Positions 17,077 to 24,872 of a stretch of DNA of 33,177 nucleotides are shown here, one piece after another. The DNA lies in contig JAFSZZ010000167.1 of NCBI GenBank assembly GCA_017458765.1, forward strand, positions 1-33,177. Direction: 5' to 3'. How positions within the stretch are numbered: position 1 is the stretch's first letter; every line of letters begins with the position of its first letter. The DNA comes from Lachnospiraceae bacterium. Lineage in GTDB: Bacteria; Bacillota; Clostridia; Lachnospirales; Lachnospiraceae. The position numbers and the translations under genes are program-made. The notes below the pieces were generated by a model. It made no database searches, had not been told where the DNA came from, and saw only the letters and a list, made by a program, of their open reading frames with translations.

Positions 17077-17239
17077 ACAGACAGGGAATTTTGCAAAGGA
17101 TGATAAAGGTATAGGAGTAGTGGAACTCATACTGATCCTGGTTGTACTCATCGGTCTGGTGGTCATATTCAGGGATCAGCTTACATCCCTGGTAAACGGT
17201 ATATTTGAGAGGATAGTGAATGACAGCAGCGCTGTATAG
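17045..17239 (+). CDS. flp: Flp1-like Tad pilin
   Basis: A 64-residue prepilin, probably the major subunit of the Tad fibre. It has a short basic leader, then 'KDDKG' before 'IGVVELILILVVLIGLVVIF'. This gives a G|IGVVE processing site with Glu at mature position 5, followed by a single hydrophobic helix and a short polar tail, as in Gram-positive Flp1-like pilins. The ATG at 17045 was chosen over the upstream in-frame ATG at 16979 because AAGGAGG (17029-17035) precedes it with 9-nt spacing and because it gives the expected short leader. The prepilin peptidase encoded at 19405 is the likely processing enzyme. The start of the next gene overlaps its end by 20 nt. Confidence 0.88.
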   Translation: MLVRLFRGFIEQTGNFAKDDKGIGVVELILILVVLIGLVVIFRDQLTSLVNGIFERIVNDSSAV

Positions 17240-18611
17240 GAGTATGTACCGCAGGGGAGAGATAACGGTGTTTCTGGCACTCATCCTCTCGATCCTGTTA
17301 GGATTGCTGGGTGTGCTCATAGAAAGTGTCAGATCACAGATGATAAGGATGAACATAGAATCTGTCATGGATGCCTCCCTTCACTCCTGTTTCGGGGAAT
17401 ATGACCGGAAGCTGTTTGAGCGTTATGACCTGATATTTATAGACAGCAGTTACATGGGAACAAAAGAAGCGGACATTGACAGTGTCGCAGGACATCTGTC
17501 GCAATATATGACGGCCAATACCGACTACAACGATCTGCAGGTGACAGGTGAATGGTACAGTGAAAAGGTCACGGATGTGAAGGCCGAAAGATACATATAC
17601 GCAAGCGATAATGACGGCGGGATCCTTAAGTCGCAGGCTTGTGAATATATAGGAAAATACGGCAGCAGGAAGTATATCCCGCAGATAAACGCAAACAAAG
17701 GAGCAGTTGCGGGTATACGGGAGACGGATTTTTTCGGGGAATGGGACAGTATTCTTGCGAAGATAAATGCTTACGGGCTTCCGCTTACAAATCCCGGAGA
17801 GATAGTAAGGGGAATGGTATTGTCTGAGGATGAATTTCTAAGAGGAACCCCTCTTAATGCTGTCCGGACAGGTGACAGGCCATCTGCAAGGGCGCTTAAA
17901 AGAGGGAATGCGCTGTCCGAGCATAAGAAGAGTGACGGCACGGATGATGAGTTTATCGAATATCTTATGCAAAAATGCGGCTGTTATACGGAATACCTCA
18001 GTGAGCAGCAGCTTAGAGCGGAACTTGAATATATCATCTACGGCGGGGCATCGGATCATGATAATATGTGCAGGATCATCGACCGGCTTTTAAAGATAAG
18101 GGAGAGTGACAATCTTTCGGCTATAAAGGGTGATGCGGGTAAAGTGATGCAGGCAGAAGAAAAGGCAGTGGAAGCAGCCTCCTTCAATATGCTGATACCG
18201 CCGCCTTACGAACTAATCATACTGATAAGGGATTCAATCTTATATGCGTGGGCGTACGCGGAGTCGGCAATGGATGTCAGCCGTCTGCTGAGTAACGGGA
18301 ACTGCCCTGTGAACAAGGGATCATCAGATATAAGGCTTACTCTTGACGAACTGCTCGATTTTATGTCAAAACTGTGGCAGCCGGGCGGCGAGGGACCGGG
18401 TTACAAGACATATGCAGGCATATTTTTATCTGAGATCGATGACAGGTCAAGGAGGTTAAGGTGTATGGATATCATAGAAGGCAATTTCAGGATGTTTTAC
18501 AATGACGGTTTCAGGATCGACGGCTGCGTGGAATACCTTGAAGCAGAGGCCTCATTTACAAGCGGATACGGTTACAGCCATGAGATCAGGCGTGATCATA
18601 TATACGAATGA
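17220..18611 (+). CDS. DUF5702 pseudopilin-like protein of the tad locus
   Basis: A 463-residue protein with an N-terminal 'RRGEITVFLALILSILLGLLGVLIE' helix (about 12-35) resembling the TadE/TadG amphipathic/hydrophobic start, followed by a long extracytoplasmic region. The opening after the helix, 'SVMDASLHSCFGEYDRKLFERYDLIFIDSSYMG', matches my recollection of DUF5702 proteins in Lachnospiraceae tad loci. A G|EITVF site could be cut by the prepilin peptidase, although Glu is at +1 instead of +5. AGAGGA lies about 7 nt before the ATG inside the pilin gene. The role is probably as a minor pilin or tip/anchor component, by analogy to TadG; no enzymatic motif was recognised. Confidence 0.75.
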   Translation: MTAALYRSMYRRGEITVFLALILSILLGLLGVLIESVRSQMIRMNIESVMDASLHSCFGEYDRKLFERYDLIFIDSSYMGTKEADIDSVAGHLSQYMTANTDYNDLQVTGEWYSEKVTDVKAERYIYASDNDGGILKSQACEYIGKYGSRKYIPQINANKGAVAGIRETDFFGEWDSILAKINAYGLPLTNPGEIVRGMVLSEDEFLRGTPLNAVRTGDRPSARALKRGNALSEHKKSDGTDDEFIEYLMQKCGCYTEYLSEQQLRAELEYIIYGGASDHDNMCRIIDRLLKIRESDNLSAIKGDAGKVMQAEEKAVEAASFNMLIPPPYELIILIRDSILYAWAYAESAMDVSRLLSNGNCPVNKGSSDIRLTLDELLDFMSKLWQPGGEGPGYKTYAGIFLSEIDDRSRRLRCMDIIEGNFRMFYNDGFRIDGCVEYLEAEASFTSGYGYSHEIRRDHIYE

Positions 18612-19371
18612 TATATATGGCAAAAAGCTTAAGGGAAGCCTTACGATAGAGGCATCACTTGTCATACCGGTATTCCTGTTTGCCATGTTCATGGTACTGT
18701 CTGTGATAAACCTCATGAGATTTCACTTAAACCTTCAGGAGGCTGTACATCAGGAGGCTAAGAAGTTAGCCGTAACGGCATACAGTGAGTGGGACTGTAC
18801 GGAAGGATATGTCAGGTCGGAGGTGTTAAAAAGACTTGACGGGAGGCTGATGGATAAGGCCCCGGTAAGGGGTGGGGCATCAGGGATAGATTTTTCGGGA
18901 ACGAAGCTTAATGACAGGGAGATCGTAGAGATAACCGCATCTTATGAAGCTGAGCTTCCATATGACAGTCTTGGCCTTTTTGACTACAGGTTCAGTGCTA
19001 AATGCATAATGCATACGCTGACAGGGTATGAAAAGGGCCTTGATGCAAGATCAGTGGATGACAGGGAAGAGGAATACGTCTATATAACAGAGACCGGAAC
19101 GGTCTATCACAGAAAAAGGGAGTGTTCGTATCTCAGATTGTCCATAAAGGAGACTTCAAAAGACAGTCTTAAGAATTTAAGGAACAATTCGGGACATAAG
19201 TATTATCCCTGTGAGAAATGCGGCAGGAGAGCCGGAAATACCGTATATATCACAAAGGACGGGACCTGTTATCACGGCAGTCTCAACTGCAGCGGTCTCA
19301 AAAGGACAGTAAGATGCGTTCCTCTCTCAAAAGTGGGAGGGCGGGGTCCCTGCTCCCGCTGCGGTCACTGA
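18580..19371 (+). CDS. TadE-like pseudopilin with duplicated C-terminal Cys/His modules
   Basis: A 263-residue protein with 'KLKGSLTIEASLVIPVFLFAMFMVLSVINLM' near the N-terminus: a G|SLTIE processing site with Glu+5 and one hydrophobic helix, the TadE signature. A middle extracytoplasmic domain follows (about 45-160). The last ~100 residues hold two tandem copies of the pattern V-Y-I-T-x2-G-T-x-Y-H-x4-C-x2-L ... C-x2-C-G, at about 167-216 and 221-263. Each offers His and three Cys that could bind a metal such as zinc (inference). The start is uncertain: ATG 18580 lacks a clear ribosome site, and GTG 18592 is also in frame. Either gives a short basic leader. It overlaps the DUF5702 gene end by 32 nt. 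The family call is firm; the C-terminal function is unknown. Confidence 0.82.
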   Translation: MRSGVIIYTNDIYGKKLKGSLTIEASLVIPVFLFAMFMVLSVINLMRFHLNLQEAVHQEAKKLAVTAYSEWDCTEGYVRSEVLKRLDGRLMDKAPVRGGASGIDFSGTKLNDREIVEITASYEAELPYDSLGLFDYRFSAKCIMHTLTGYEKGLDARSVDDREEEYVYITETGTVYHRKRECSYLRLSIKETSKDSLKNLRNNSGHKYYPCEKCGRRAGNTVYITKDGTCYHGSLNCSGLKRTVRCVPLSKVGGRGPCSRCGH

Positions 19372-19404
19372 TTTCTTACATTGTCTGATCATGAGGAGGG
19401 AAAA

Positions 19405-19875
19405 ATGTTAATACTCAGTTTATCGTTACTGATCATATGCAGTTTCACGGATATAAGGGAACGTGGCATAAATCTTAAGATTATCGCAGCATTCTCTGTA
19501 ACTGTTGTTATTTTGCTCGCAGGAGTGTTTGTATCAGGGGACAGGTTTGAGATCCTTAAAAGGAGTCTTATGTATGAGCCTGATCTTATCAACATTATAT
19601 ATGGACTGATACCCGGACTTTTCCTTTTCGTCATATGCAGGATAACTAAGGAAGCTGTGGGTATGGGTGATGTTTACGTGGTCCTGCTGCTTGGACTGAT
19701 GACAGGATTTGAGAAGACATTTGCGGTGCTGTTTTTGTCGATGGTAATGACAGCGCTGTTTGGTCTTGCATGTATTGCGCTTGGAAGCAGGAAGAAGAAG
19801 GACAGCCTTCCTTATATCCCGTTCGTGTTGGGTGCATTTGTATGCGTCATGATCTTAAGCAGGGGGGTGATGTAA
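19405..19875 (+). CDS. tadV: Prepilin peptidase TadV/CpaA (A24 family)
   Basis: A 156-residue, almost wholly hydrophobic membrane aspartyl protease that removes the leader from Flp-type prepilins. The two catalytic Asp motifs are visible: 'CSFTDIRERGIN' near residue 16 and 'GMGD' in 'KEAVGMGDVYVVLLLGLMTG'. The length fits the short CpaA/TadV class, which lacks the methylase domain of PilD. The ATG at 19405 follows GAGGAGGG (19393-19400); a TTG at 19381 is in frame but upstream of that site and rejected. The stop overlaps the next start by one base (TAATG). Confidence 0.93.
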   Translation: MLILSLSLLIICSFTDIRERGINLKIIAAFSVTVVILLAGVFVSGDRFEILKRSLMYEPDLINIIYGLIPGLFLFVICRITKEAVGMGDVYVVLLLGLMTGFEKTFAVLFLSMVMTALFGLACIALGSRKKKDSLPYIPFVLGAFVCVMILSRGVM

Positions 19876-20285
19876 TGGCAAAGGGCTCCCTTACGATAGA
19901 ACTGACATTGCTGATGCCGTTTATTATGGGCGGGTTCATATTCATACTGTTTTCCGGGTTCATAATGCATGATAAATGCATGGTCAACAAGGCCTGTCTG
20001 TCGGCAGCGCTTCGGGGAAGTGAAGAGAGTGATGACAGTGAAGCGATACACCGTGCACAGGAAGCCATATCAGAAGTCCTGCCGGGGCATCTTATAGGAA
20101 AATGGACTTATGACACCAATGTTGACATAGGCAGGGACGAGGTCCGGGTTACCTTTGAAGGAAGCGCGCAGATGGGAGGCGGACTGATAAGGCGTGTATT
20201 GAGTGCCGGAAGTACGGAACACAGTTATGAATGTAAAAGCGGAAGGTTCAGGGAAGCGGAATATTTAAGGGAAAACAGGAAGTGA
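19875..20285 (+). CDS. Small TadE-like pseudopilin
   Basis: A 136-residue protein starting 'MAKGSLTIELTLLMPFIMGGFIFILFSGFI', which gives a G|SLTIE cleavage site with Glu+5 and a single hydrophobic helix. The ~100-residue remainder is charged and probably extracytoplasmic. The start was set at the ATG sharing a base with the tadV stop; an open reading frame continues 5' of it, but that would lie inside tadV. It shares its first seven mature residues almost exactly with the larger TadE-like protein at 18580, so both are probably minor pilins of the same fibre. C-terminal residues carry no recognised motif. Confidence 0.83.
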   Translation: MAKGSLTIELTLLMPFIMGGFIFILFSGFIMHDKCMVNKACLSAALRGSEESDDSEAIHRAQEAISEVLPGHLIGKWTYDTNVDIGRDEVRVTFEGSAQMGGGLIRRVLSAGSTEHSYECKSGRFREAEYLRENRK

Positions 20286-20344
20286 CAGGCAGATAAGATG
20301 ACTGGATAATATAAAAATTGTTGTGTAAAGGAGAATGTTGGGTA

Positions 20345-21283
20345 ATGTTTACAACGCGCATGGAAAGCGATATTAACGGAAGCAGGCTGATCTTAGAAAA
20401 TCCGGAAATGAATAATGTTGGGTATAAGTCGAGAATGCTGATCGAAAACCATATAACCGGTTTCCTGGAGTGTAACATAGTTTATGCGGAGGGAAAAGAA
20501 AATTATGTATATGATACTACCTCAAAGACAAGTTTACGCAATATATATGAACATGGAGAAATGAACCACAAGATGTTGTATGTTTTAATAGAGAATATCA
20601 TCTGCGGAATGGAGTCTGCAGGCGAATACCTGCTCCCGGTCGAGCATCTTATCCTTGATCCTGAATATATTTTTGTGGAAAATAACACGGGAAGGATATT
20701 CTGGTGTTATTATCCGGGTTCATACAATACATTAAAGGAAGGCATGAACGAACTGGCAGAGTATATACTGGGTAAGGCGGATCACAAGGAGGATGCCGCC
20801 ATAGAGCTTGCCTACGGGTTCTATAAACAGGTTGTAAACGAAGACTATACGTTAAGGAAGCTGCTTTTACGGCATGAAGGTCTGACTGAACCGGTCATTG
20901 CAGATGATCGTGATGGAAAAAAGACAGAAAATATCCTTATAGAAGATGACAGGGAATTATATCCGCCCGATGAGGAAGATGCTCCGGTCATACCAAGGTC
21001 CGGTAAGGTGATCATCATGATATGCCTGTCTGTTATATTGCTGCTTTCAGGTATGGTTCTTGCCGCTGCGGTATATAAGAACAGCAGTCTTTCAAAACTG
21101 CTTACGCTTAACGAAATGAGAATATTCATCTGCATGACAGAGTCTATGGCAATGCTTCTTCCCATGCTTATAACAGTCAAATGGATAAACAGCACGAGAA
21201 AGTTCAAGCAGCTGCTTATGGAAGCAGATAAAAATGATGATGCCGATCTGTACAGGCAGGTATATTTCGGACGGGATGGTTAG
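20345..21283 (+). CDS. DUF6382 membrane protein at the end of the tad operon
   Basis: A 312-residue protein. Residues 1-185 match my memory of DUF6382 by pattern: an N-terminal 'MLIENHITGFLECNI', 'YDTTSKTSLRNIYE' and 'LLPVEHLILDPEYIFVE'. Two hydrophobic helices lie at about 222-240 and 257-278, with a short charged tail. DUF6382 proteins in Lachnospiraceae often carry a C-terminal FHA phosphothreonine-binding domain; none is visible here. The ATG at 20345 has AAAGGAGA 11 nt upstream; an earlier TTG is possible but would put the start before that site. The gap to the preceding gene is 59 nt. Function is unknown; position suggests a membrane accessory or regulator of the pilus. Confidence 0.72.
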   Translation: MFTTRMESDINGSRLILENPEMNNVGYKSRMLIENHITGFLECNIVYAEGKENYVYDTTSKTSLRNIYEHGEMNHKMLYVLIENIICGMESAGEYLLPVEHLILDPEYIFVENNTGRIFWCYYPGSYNTLKEGMNELAEYILGKADHKEDAAIELAYGFYKQVVNEDYTLRKLLLRHEGLTEPVIADDRDGKKTENILIEDDRELYPPDEEDAPVIPRSGKVIIMICLSVILLLSGMVLAAAVYKNSSLSKLLTLNEMRIFICMTESMAMLLPMLITVKWINSTRKFKQLLMEADKNDDADLYRQVYFGRDG

Positions 21284-21311
21284 CGTCAAATAAAATACAT
21301 GGATACGCTCA

Positions 21312-21341
21312 TTGTAAATTGGAAAAAAAGTATGTTATATT
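21312..21341 (+). promoter_or_regulatory. Promoter of the flavodoxin-SCP2/HIT operon
   Basis: TTGTAA (21312-21317) is followed after 18 nt by TATATT (21336-21341), with a TG one base before the -10 (extended -10). This predicts a leader of about 40 nt before the ATG at 21388. Confidence 0.6.
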
Positions 21342-21387
21342 ATATATTAACAGACAGTTTCCGTTAGAAATGAGGTGGAGTAAAGGG

Positions 21388-22392
21388 ATGAAGATCAATA
21401 TTTATTACGGAGGAAGGGGGATCATAGATGATCCTACTTTATTTGTAATAGGTAAGATGCAGGAAGTCCTTGATGAACTGAATGTCAAGGTTGAGAAGTT
21501 TAATCTGTATGAACTTAAGAATACGATCACTACGGTGCCCGCTTCGATAAATGATGCAGACGGGATAGTGCTCGCAACAACCGTAGAATGGTTCGGCATC
21601 GGAGGGTATATGCAGCAGTTTCTTGATGCCTGCTGGCTTTACGGTAATAAGGAGAAGATAGCCGAAACATATATGTGTCCTGTTGTCATATCCACTGCCC
21701 AGGGTGAGAGGGAGGCAATGACGACTCTCGATCTTGCATGGGAGATGCTGGGAGGATTGCCCTGCAGCGGTCTGTGCGGATATGTTGATGATCTGGTTTC
21801 GTTTGAGATGAATAAGGATTATCTTGGTATAATCGAGAAGAAAACGGAAAATCTATACAGGACCGTATCTCAAAGATTGAAATCGCTGCCGGCGAGCAAC
21901 AAGGCAGTAAATAAGGTCAGCAGTGTAAGCAGGAACATTCCGCTTACGCCTCAGGAATCCGAGCAGCTGTCAAAATATGCGGCAGATGAGACCTATGTAC
22001 AGCAGCAGAAGGAGGACATAGAAGAACTTGCCAATCTGTTCAGGGGCAAGATGGAGCATAAAAGCACGGATGAAAACATGCTTTATATTGGTGATTTCAG
22101 AGACAATTTCCATCCCGACACCAAGGTGAACGGGGTATATAAGTTTGTGATAAAGGACAGAAAGAAACCTCTTATAGTTGAGATAGAGGATTCGGAACTT
22201 AACTGTTATTACGGAAATCACGACGACCCACAGGTTATGTGCAAGGTTACGATGGAAGTCATGAATCACATAGTAGCCGGACAGATGAGTTTCCAGAGGG
22301 CATTTATGTCGGGAGAGATGCAGGTTAAGGGTGATTTCAGGATGTTAAGGATGCTGGATCAGATATTTACCTTCTCAAAGGAAGAAGCATAA
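21388..22392 (+). CDS. Flavodoxin-like NAD(P)H-dependent FMN reductase fused to an SCP2 domain
   Basis: A 334-residue two-domain protein. Residues 1-185 look like the flavodoxin-like/NADPH-dependent FMN reductase fold: a beta-strand start 'MKINIYYGG', then 'ADGIVLATTVEWFGIGGYMQQFLDACW' and 'CPVVISTAQGEREAMTTLDLAW'. A polar linker (about 185-225) leads to a C-terminal SCP2 sterol-carrier-like domain, with 'KPLIVEIEDSELNCYYG' and the typical end 'GQMSFQRAFMSGEMQVKGDFRML'. SCP2 domains bind lipid or other hydrophobic ligands, so the substrate may be lipophilic (inference). AGGTGGAG 7 nt before the ATG at 21388 decides this start over in-frame TTG 21319 and ATG 21370. A HIT gene follows 42 nt later. 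Confidence 0.82.
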   Translation: MKINIYYGGRGIIDDPTLFVIGKMQEVLDELNVKVEKFNLYELKNTITTVPASINDADGIVLATTVEWFGIGGYMQQFLDACWLYGNKEKIAETYMCPVVISTAQGEREAMTTLDLAWEMLGGLPCSGLCGYVDDLVSFEMNKDYLGIIEKKTENLYRTVSQRLKSLPASNKAVNKVSSVSRNIPLTPQESEQLSKYAADETYVQQQKEDIEELANLFRGKMEHKSTDENMLYIGDFRDNFHPDTKVNGVYKFVIKDRKKPLIVEIEDSELNCYYGNHDDPQVMCKVTMEVMNHIVAGQMSFQRAFMSGEMQVKGDFRMLRMLDQIFTFSKEEA

Positions 22393-22434
22393 CAGAGAAC
22401 GAGACATAATATAATAAATATAAGGAGAACGGAT

Positions 22435-22842
22435 ATGAAGGATGATTGTATTTTCTGCAAGCTTGCAAACGGAGTGTTTGAGACCAATAAGATATATGAA
22501 GATGAGGATTTCACGGTGATACTCGATGCGGGACCTGCAACTAAAGGGCATGCGCTTATCCTGCCGAAGGAACATTATGCAAATATCTATGAAATTGAAG
22601 AGGAGATGGCGGGCAAGGCATTTAAACTGGCTAAGAAAATGGCGGCACATATGACCGAAAAGCTTGAGTGCGACGGCTTTAATATAGTACAGAATAATGG
22701 AGAGGCAGCAGGCCAGACCGTATTCCATTTTCATATGCATCTCATTCCCAGATATAGGGGAGACGGGGCATTTATACAGTGGAAGCCTACCGAACCGGAA
22801 GCGGAAGCTCAAAAGGAACTCTGCTCGTTTTTGAAATATTAA
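22435..22842 (+). CDS. HIT family nucleotide hydrolase
   Basis: A 135-residue histidine-triad protein, the normal length for Hint-type enzymes that hydrolyse purine nucleotide phosphoramidates. The N-terminal 'DCIFCKLANG' gives the Cys pair common in bacterial Hint proteins; 'VILDAGPATKGHALILPKEHYANI' follows. The catalytic HxHxH motif is 'HFHMHLIPR' near residues 100-108. AAGGAGA precedes the ATG. It is probably cotranscribed with the flavodoxin-SCP2 gene and is followed by an intrinsic terminator. Confidence 0.94.
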   Translation: MKDDCIFCKLANGVFETNKIYEDEDFTVILDAGPATKGHALILPKEHYANIYEIEEEMAGKAFKLAKKMAAHMTEKLECDGFNIVQNNGEAAGQTVFHFHMHLIPRYRGDGAFIQWKPTEPEAEAQKELCSFLKY

Positions 22843-22862
22843 ACGATATGCAAAAAATACAG

Positions 22863-22906
22863 GATCCGGCCGATCCCCAGACGGGAAAAGGCCGGATCTT
22901 TTATTA
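22863..22906 (+). terminator. Intrinsic terminator between convergent HIT and murG genes
   Basis: A 9-bp stem GATCCGGCC (22863-22871) / GGCCGGATC (22890-22898) has an 18-nt loop and is followed by TTTTATTAT. The 5' side carries an A-rich run (AAAAAATACA), so it may also act on the minus strand, where it lies just beyond the murG stop. Confidence 0.85.
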
Positions 22907-22915
22907 TGCAGGAGA

Positions 22916-23977
22916 TCATGAAAGATCCTGTATCAGTGATATGATCGTATTGACCGCATTATTCTGAGAACTTCCGGACATTGCCCCGATGTATCTGTCG
23001 CGGTCAGCATATAATTCATCTATCATTTTGAGAAGGAGTTCGTCGGTGAGTTCATCTTCGGTGAGCACCATTGAGAATCCCTGTTTTTTAAAAGATCCCG
23101 CATTCAGAAGCTGATCGCCGCGGCTGCTCCCGGATGGAAGCGGAATAAGTATGTTTGGTTTCCTGAGTGCAAGGAGTTCGCATATGGCATTTGCTCCCGC
23201 ACGGGATATCACCACATCACTCAGAGCAAAAAGGTCCTTGAGTTCGTCCTTGATATATTCATACTGTTTATAACCCTTGATATCATTAAGGGATCCATCG
23301 GATTTTCCCTTGCCGGTAAGATGGATCACATTATATTTTTCAAGAAGTTTTGGAAGTATGGCACGGACTGCTTTGTTGACATTGGCTGCTCCGAGGGATC
23401 CTCCTATCACCATCACAACTGGCTTATCATCATGAAATCCAGTGAATTCGCGGGCAGTATCGGCATTTCCTTCAAGCAGTTCCTTTCTTATAGGTGAACC
23501 TGACAGGACTGCCTTGTCGGCAGGAAGAAGAGGAACGGTCTCCGGGAAGTTGCAGCATATTTTCACGGCGGATCTGAAGCAGAGTCTGTTTGCAAGCCCG
23601 GGTGTCATATCCGATTCATGGATAACGGCCGGCACATGATTCCTCCCGGCAGCTATGACCACGGGAACCGAAACGAAACCGCCTTTGCTGAATATAACAT
23701 CGGGCTTTAATTCCTTAATGAGCCTGTTGGCCTGTGAGAAACCCTTAAGAACCCTGAAAGGATCCGTAAAGTTGCGCAGTGAAAAATAACGTCTGAGTTT
23801 ACCCGATGAAATGGCATGATAGGGTATTCCGATGTCCTCCATAAGAGATCTTTCGATACCTTCATAAGAACCGATATACTGTATGTCGTACCCCAGTTCC
23901 TTAAGAGTAGGTATAAGAGCTATATTGGGTGTTACATGTCCGGCGGTCCCACCGCCTGTAAGTATTATTCTTTTCAT
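22916..23977 (-). CDS. murG: UDP-GlcNAc--MurNAc-pentapeptide-PP-undecaprenol GlcNAc transferase
   Basis: A 353-residue GT28 glycosyltransferase that makes lipid II at the inner face of the membrane. The N-terminal G loop 'TGGGTAGHVTPNIAL' follows the initiator by a few residues. 'FSKGGFVSVPVVIAA' and 'PAVIHESDMTPGLANR' come from the acceptor half; 'VMVIGGSLGAANVNKAV' and 'VISRAGANAICELLALRKPNILIPLPS' come from the donor-binding half. The length is typical. There is no Shine-Dalgarno sequence; a promoter-like element sits immediately upstream. In many bacteria murG is in the dcw cluster; here it stands alone after a rubrerythrin gene. Confidence 0.96.
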   Translation of the reverse strand: MKRIILTGGGTAGHVTPNIALIPTLKELGYDIQYIGSYEGIERSLMEDIGIPYHAISSGKLRRYFSLRNFTDPFRVLKGFSQANRLIKELKPDVIFSKGGFVSVPVVIAAGRNHVPAVIHESDMTPGLANRLCFRSAVKICCNFPETVPLLPADKAVLSGSPIRKELLEGNADTAREFTGFHDDKPVVMVIGGSLGAANVNKAVRAILPKLLEKYNVIHLTGKGKSDGSLNDIKGYKQYEYIKDELKDLFALSDVVISRAGANAICELLALRKPNILIPLPSGSSRGDQLLNAGSFKKQGFSMVLTEDELTDELLLKMIDELYADRDRYIGAMSGSSQNNAVNTIISLIQDLS

Positions 23978-23986
23978 GGCAGATGA

Positions 23987-24015
23987 ATTATATCACGCCT
24001 TGCGTTCCCGGACAA
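23987..24015 (-). promoter_or_regulatory. Promoter very close to the murG start codon
   Basis: Read on the minus strand: TTGTCC (24015-24010), a 17-nt spacer, then TATAAT (23992-23987) with an extended TG. Only 9 nt separate the -10 from the murG ATG at 23977, so transcription would start about 1-3 nt before the ATG. That would give a leaderless or nearly leaderless mRNA. Confidence 0.65.
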
Positions 24016-24055
24016 CTTTATTATCCCGTAAGCGTTAAGATGGTTGTGGTTTTTG

Positions 24056-24092
24056 CATCAAAAAGAGGGACAGATCAGTGATCCGTCCCTCC
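24056..24092 (-). terminator. Intrinsic terminator after the rubrerythrin gene
   Basis: On the minus strand a 12-bp stem GAGGGACGGATC / GATCTGTCCCTC with a three-base loop (one G-U pair) is followed by a run of T (24064-24060). It starts 17 nt after the rubrerythrin stop and separates that gene from murG. Confidence 0.93.
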
Positions 24093-24108
24093 AAAAGGAC
24101 AACAAATC

Positions 24109-24693
24109 TTACTTAAAGTACCTGTCAAGCAGGCCCTTAAGTGCCTTGCCGTGCCTTGCCTCATCCCTTGCCATTTCATGGACTGTGTCGTGGATGGCAT
24201 CAAGACCGTTCTTCTTGGCACAGGCCGCAAGATCGAACTTACCCTGTGTTGCGCCGAACTCACAGTCAACACGCCATGCAAGGTTGTCCTTGGTGTTAGC
24301 CTTCATGTTGGGCTCAAGCTCCTCGCCCAGAAGCTCAGCGAACTTGGATGCATGTTCTGCCTCTTCAAAAGCGGCCTTTTCCCAGTAAAGTCCGACTTCG
24401 GGATAGCCTTCGCGATGAGCGATCCTGGCCATGCACAGATACATTCCGACCTCTGAGCATTCTCCCGTGAAGTTAGCCTTGAGCTGTTCCAAAATGTACT
24501 TCTTGTCCTCGTCCGTTATATCGGGATTGTTCTTGACGGTCTTGTCGTAGATGCCGTATTCATGCTCTGCAGCAAGCTTCATTTCGCCTTCGACAGCCTT
24601 GAACTTATCCGCGCCTACTCCGCACACCGGGCATTTCTCCGGAGGTGTGGGACCTTCATATACATAACCGCATACCTGACATACAAATTTCAT
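24109..24693 (-). CDS. Reverse rubrerythrin (NADH peroxidase-type)
   Basis: A 194-residue oxidative-stress protein of anaerobes that reduces H2O2 to water with electrons from NADH via a rubredoxin reductase. The rubredoxin-like domain is N-terminal, with Cys5-x2-Cys8 and Cys21-x2-Cys24, the reverse of classical rubrerythrin. The diiron four-helix domain follows, with '[20 protein letters not shown]', '[19 protein letters not shown]' and '[15 protein letters not shown]' supplying the Glu/His ligands. AAAGGAG lies upstream of the ATG. It is a single-gene transcript with its own promoter and a strong terminator. Confidence 0.95.
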   Translation of the reverse strand: MKFVCQVCGYVYEGPTPPEKCPVCGVGADKFKAVEGEMKLAAEHEYGIYDKTVKNNPDITDEDKKYILEQLKANFTGECSEVGMYLCMARIAHREGYPEVGLYWEKAAFEEAEHASKFAELLGEELEPNMKANTKDNLAWRVDCEFGATQGKFDLAACAKKNGLDAIHDTVHEMARDEARHGKALKGLLDRYFK

Positions 24694-24729
24694 GATCTTA
24701 AGTCTCCTTTCGTAAGTGATATATATATA

Positions 24730-24757
24730 ATTGTATAGTAAAAAATTATTTAGTCAA
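24730..24757 (-). promoter_or_regulatory. Promoter of the rubrerythrin gene
   Basis: On the minus strand TTGACT (24757-24752), a 16-nt spacer and TACAAT (24735-24730) lie 37 nt before the ATG. The spacer is A/T-rich. No clear PerR box was recognised. Confidence 0.65.
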
Positions 24758-24793
24758 ATGATTTTTCAGAGAATTTTCCATACTTCCGATTTA

Positions 24794-24823
24794 TTACAAA
24801 TCTGTCTGATAATGTGATATAAT
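24794..24823 (+). promoter_or_regulatory. Promoter of the HAMP kinase/OmpR regulator pair
   Basis: TTACAA (24794-24799), an 18-nt spacer and TATAAT (24818-24823) with an extended TG one base before. It diverges from the rubrerythrin promoter within the 179-nt intergenic region, which shows nothing else. Confidence 0.65.
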
Positions 24824-24872
24824 CATAATGTTTGATGTTTCAAAGCATATGTAATGAAAGAACAGGAAACAG

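Noticed and set aside
22410..22415. TATAAT just before the HIT gene as an internal promoter
   Set aside because: No acceptable -35 at the right distance, and the gap to the preceding gene is only 42 nt, so cotranscription is more likely.
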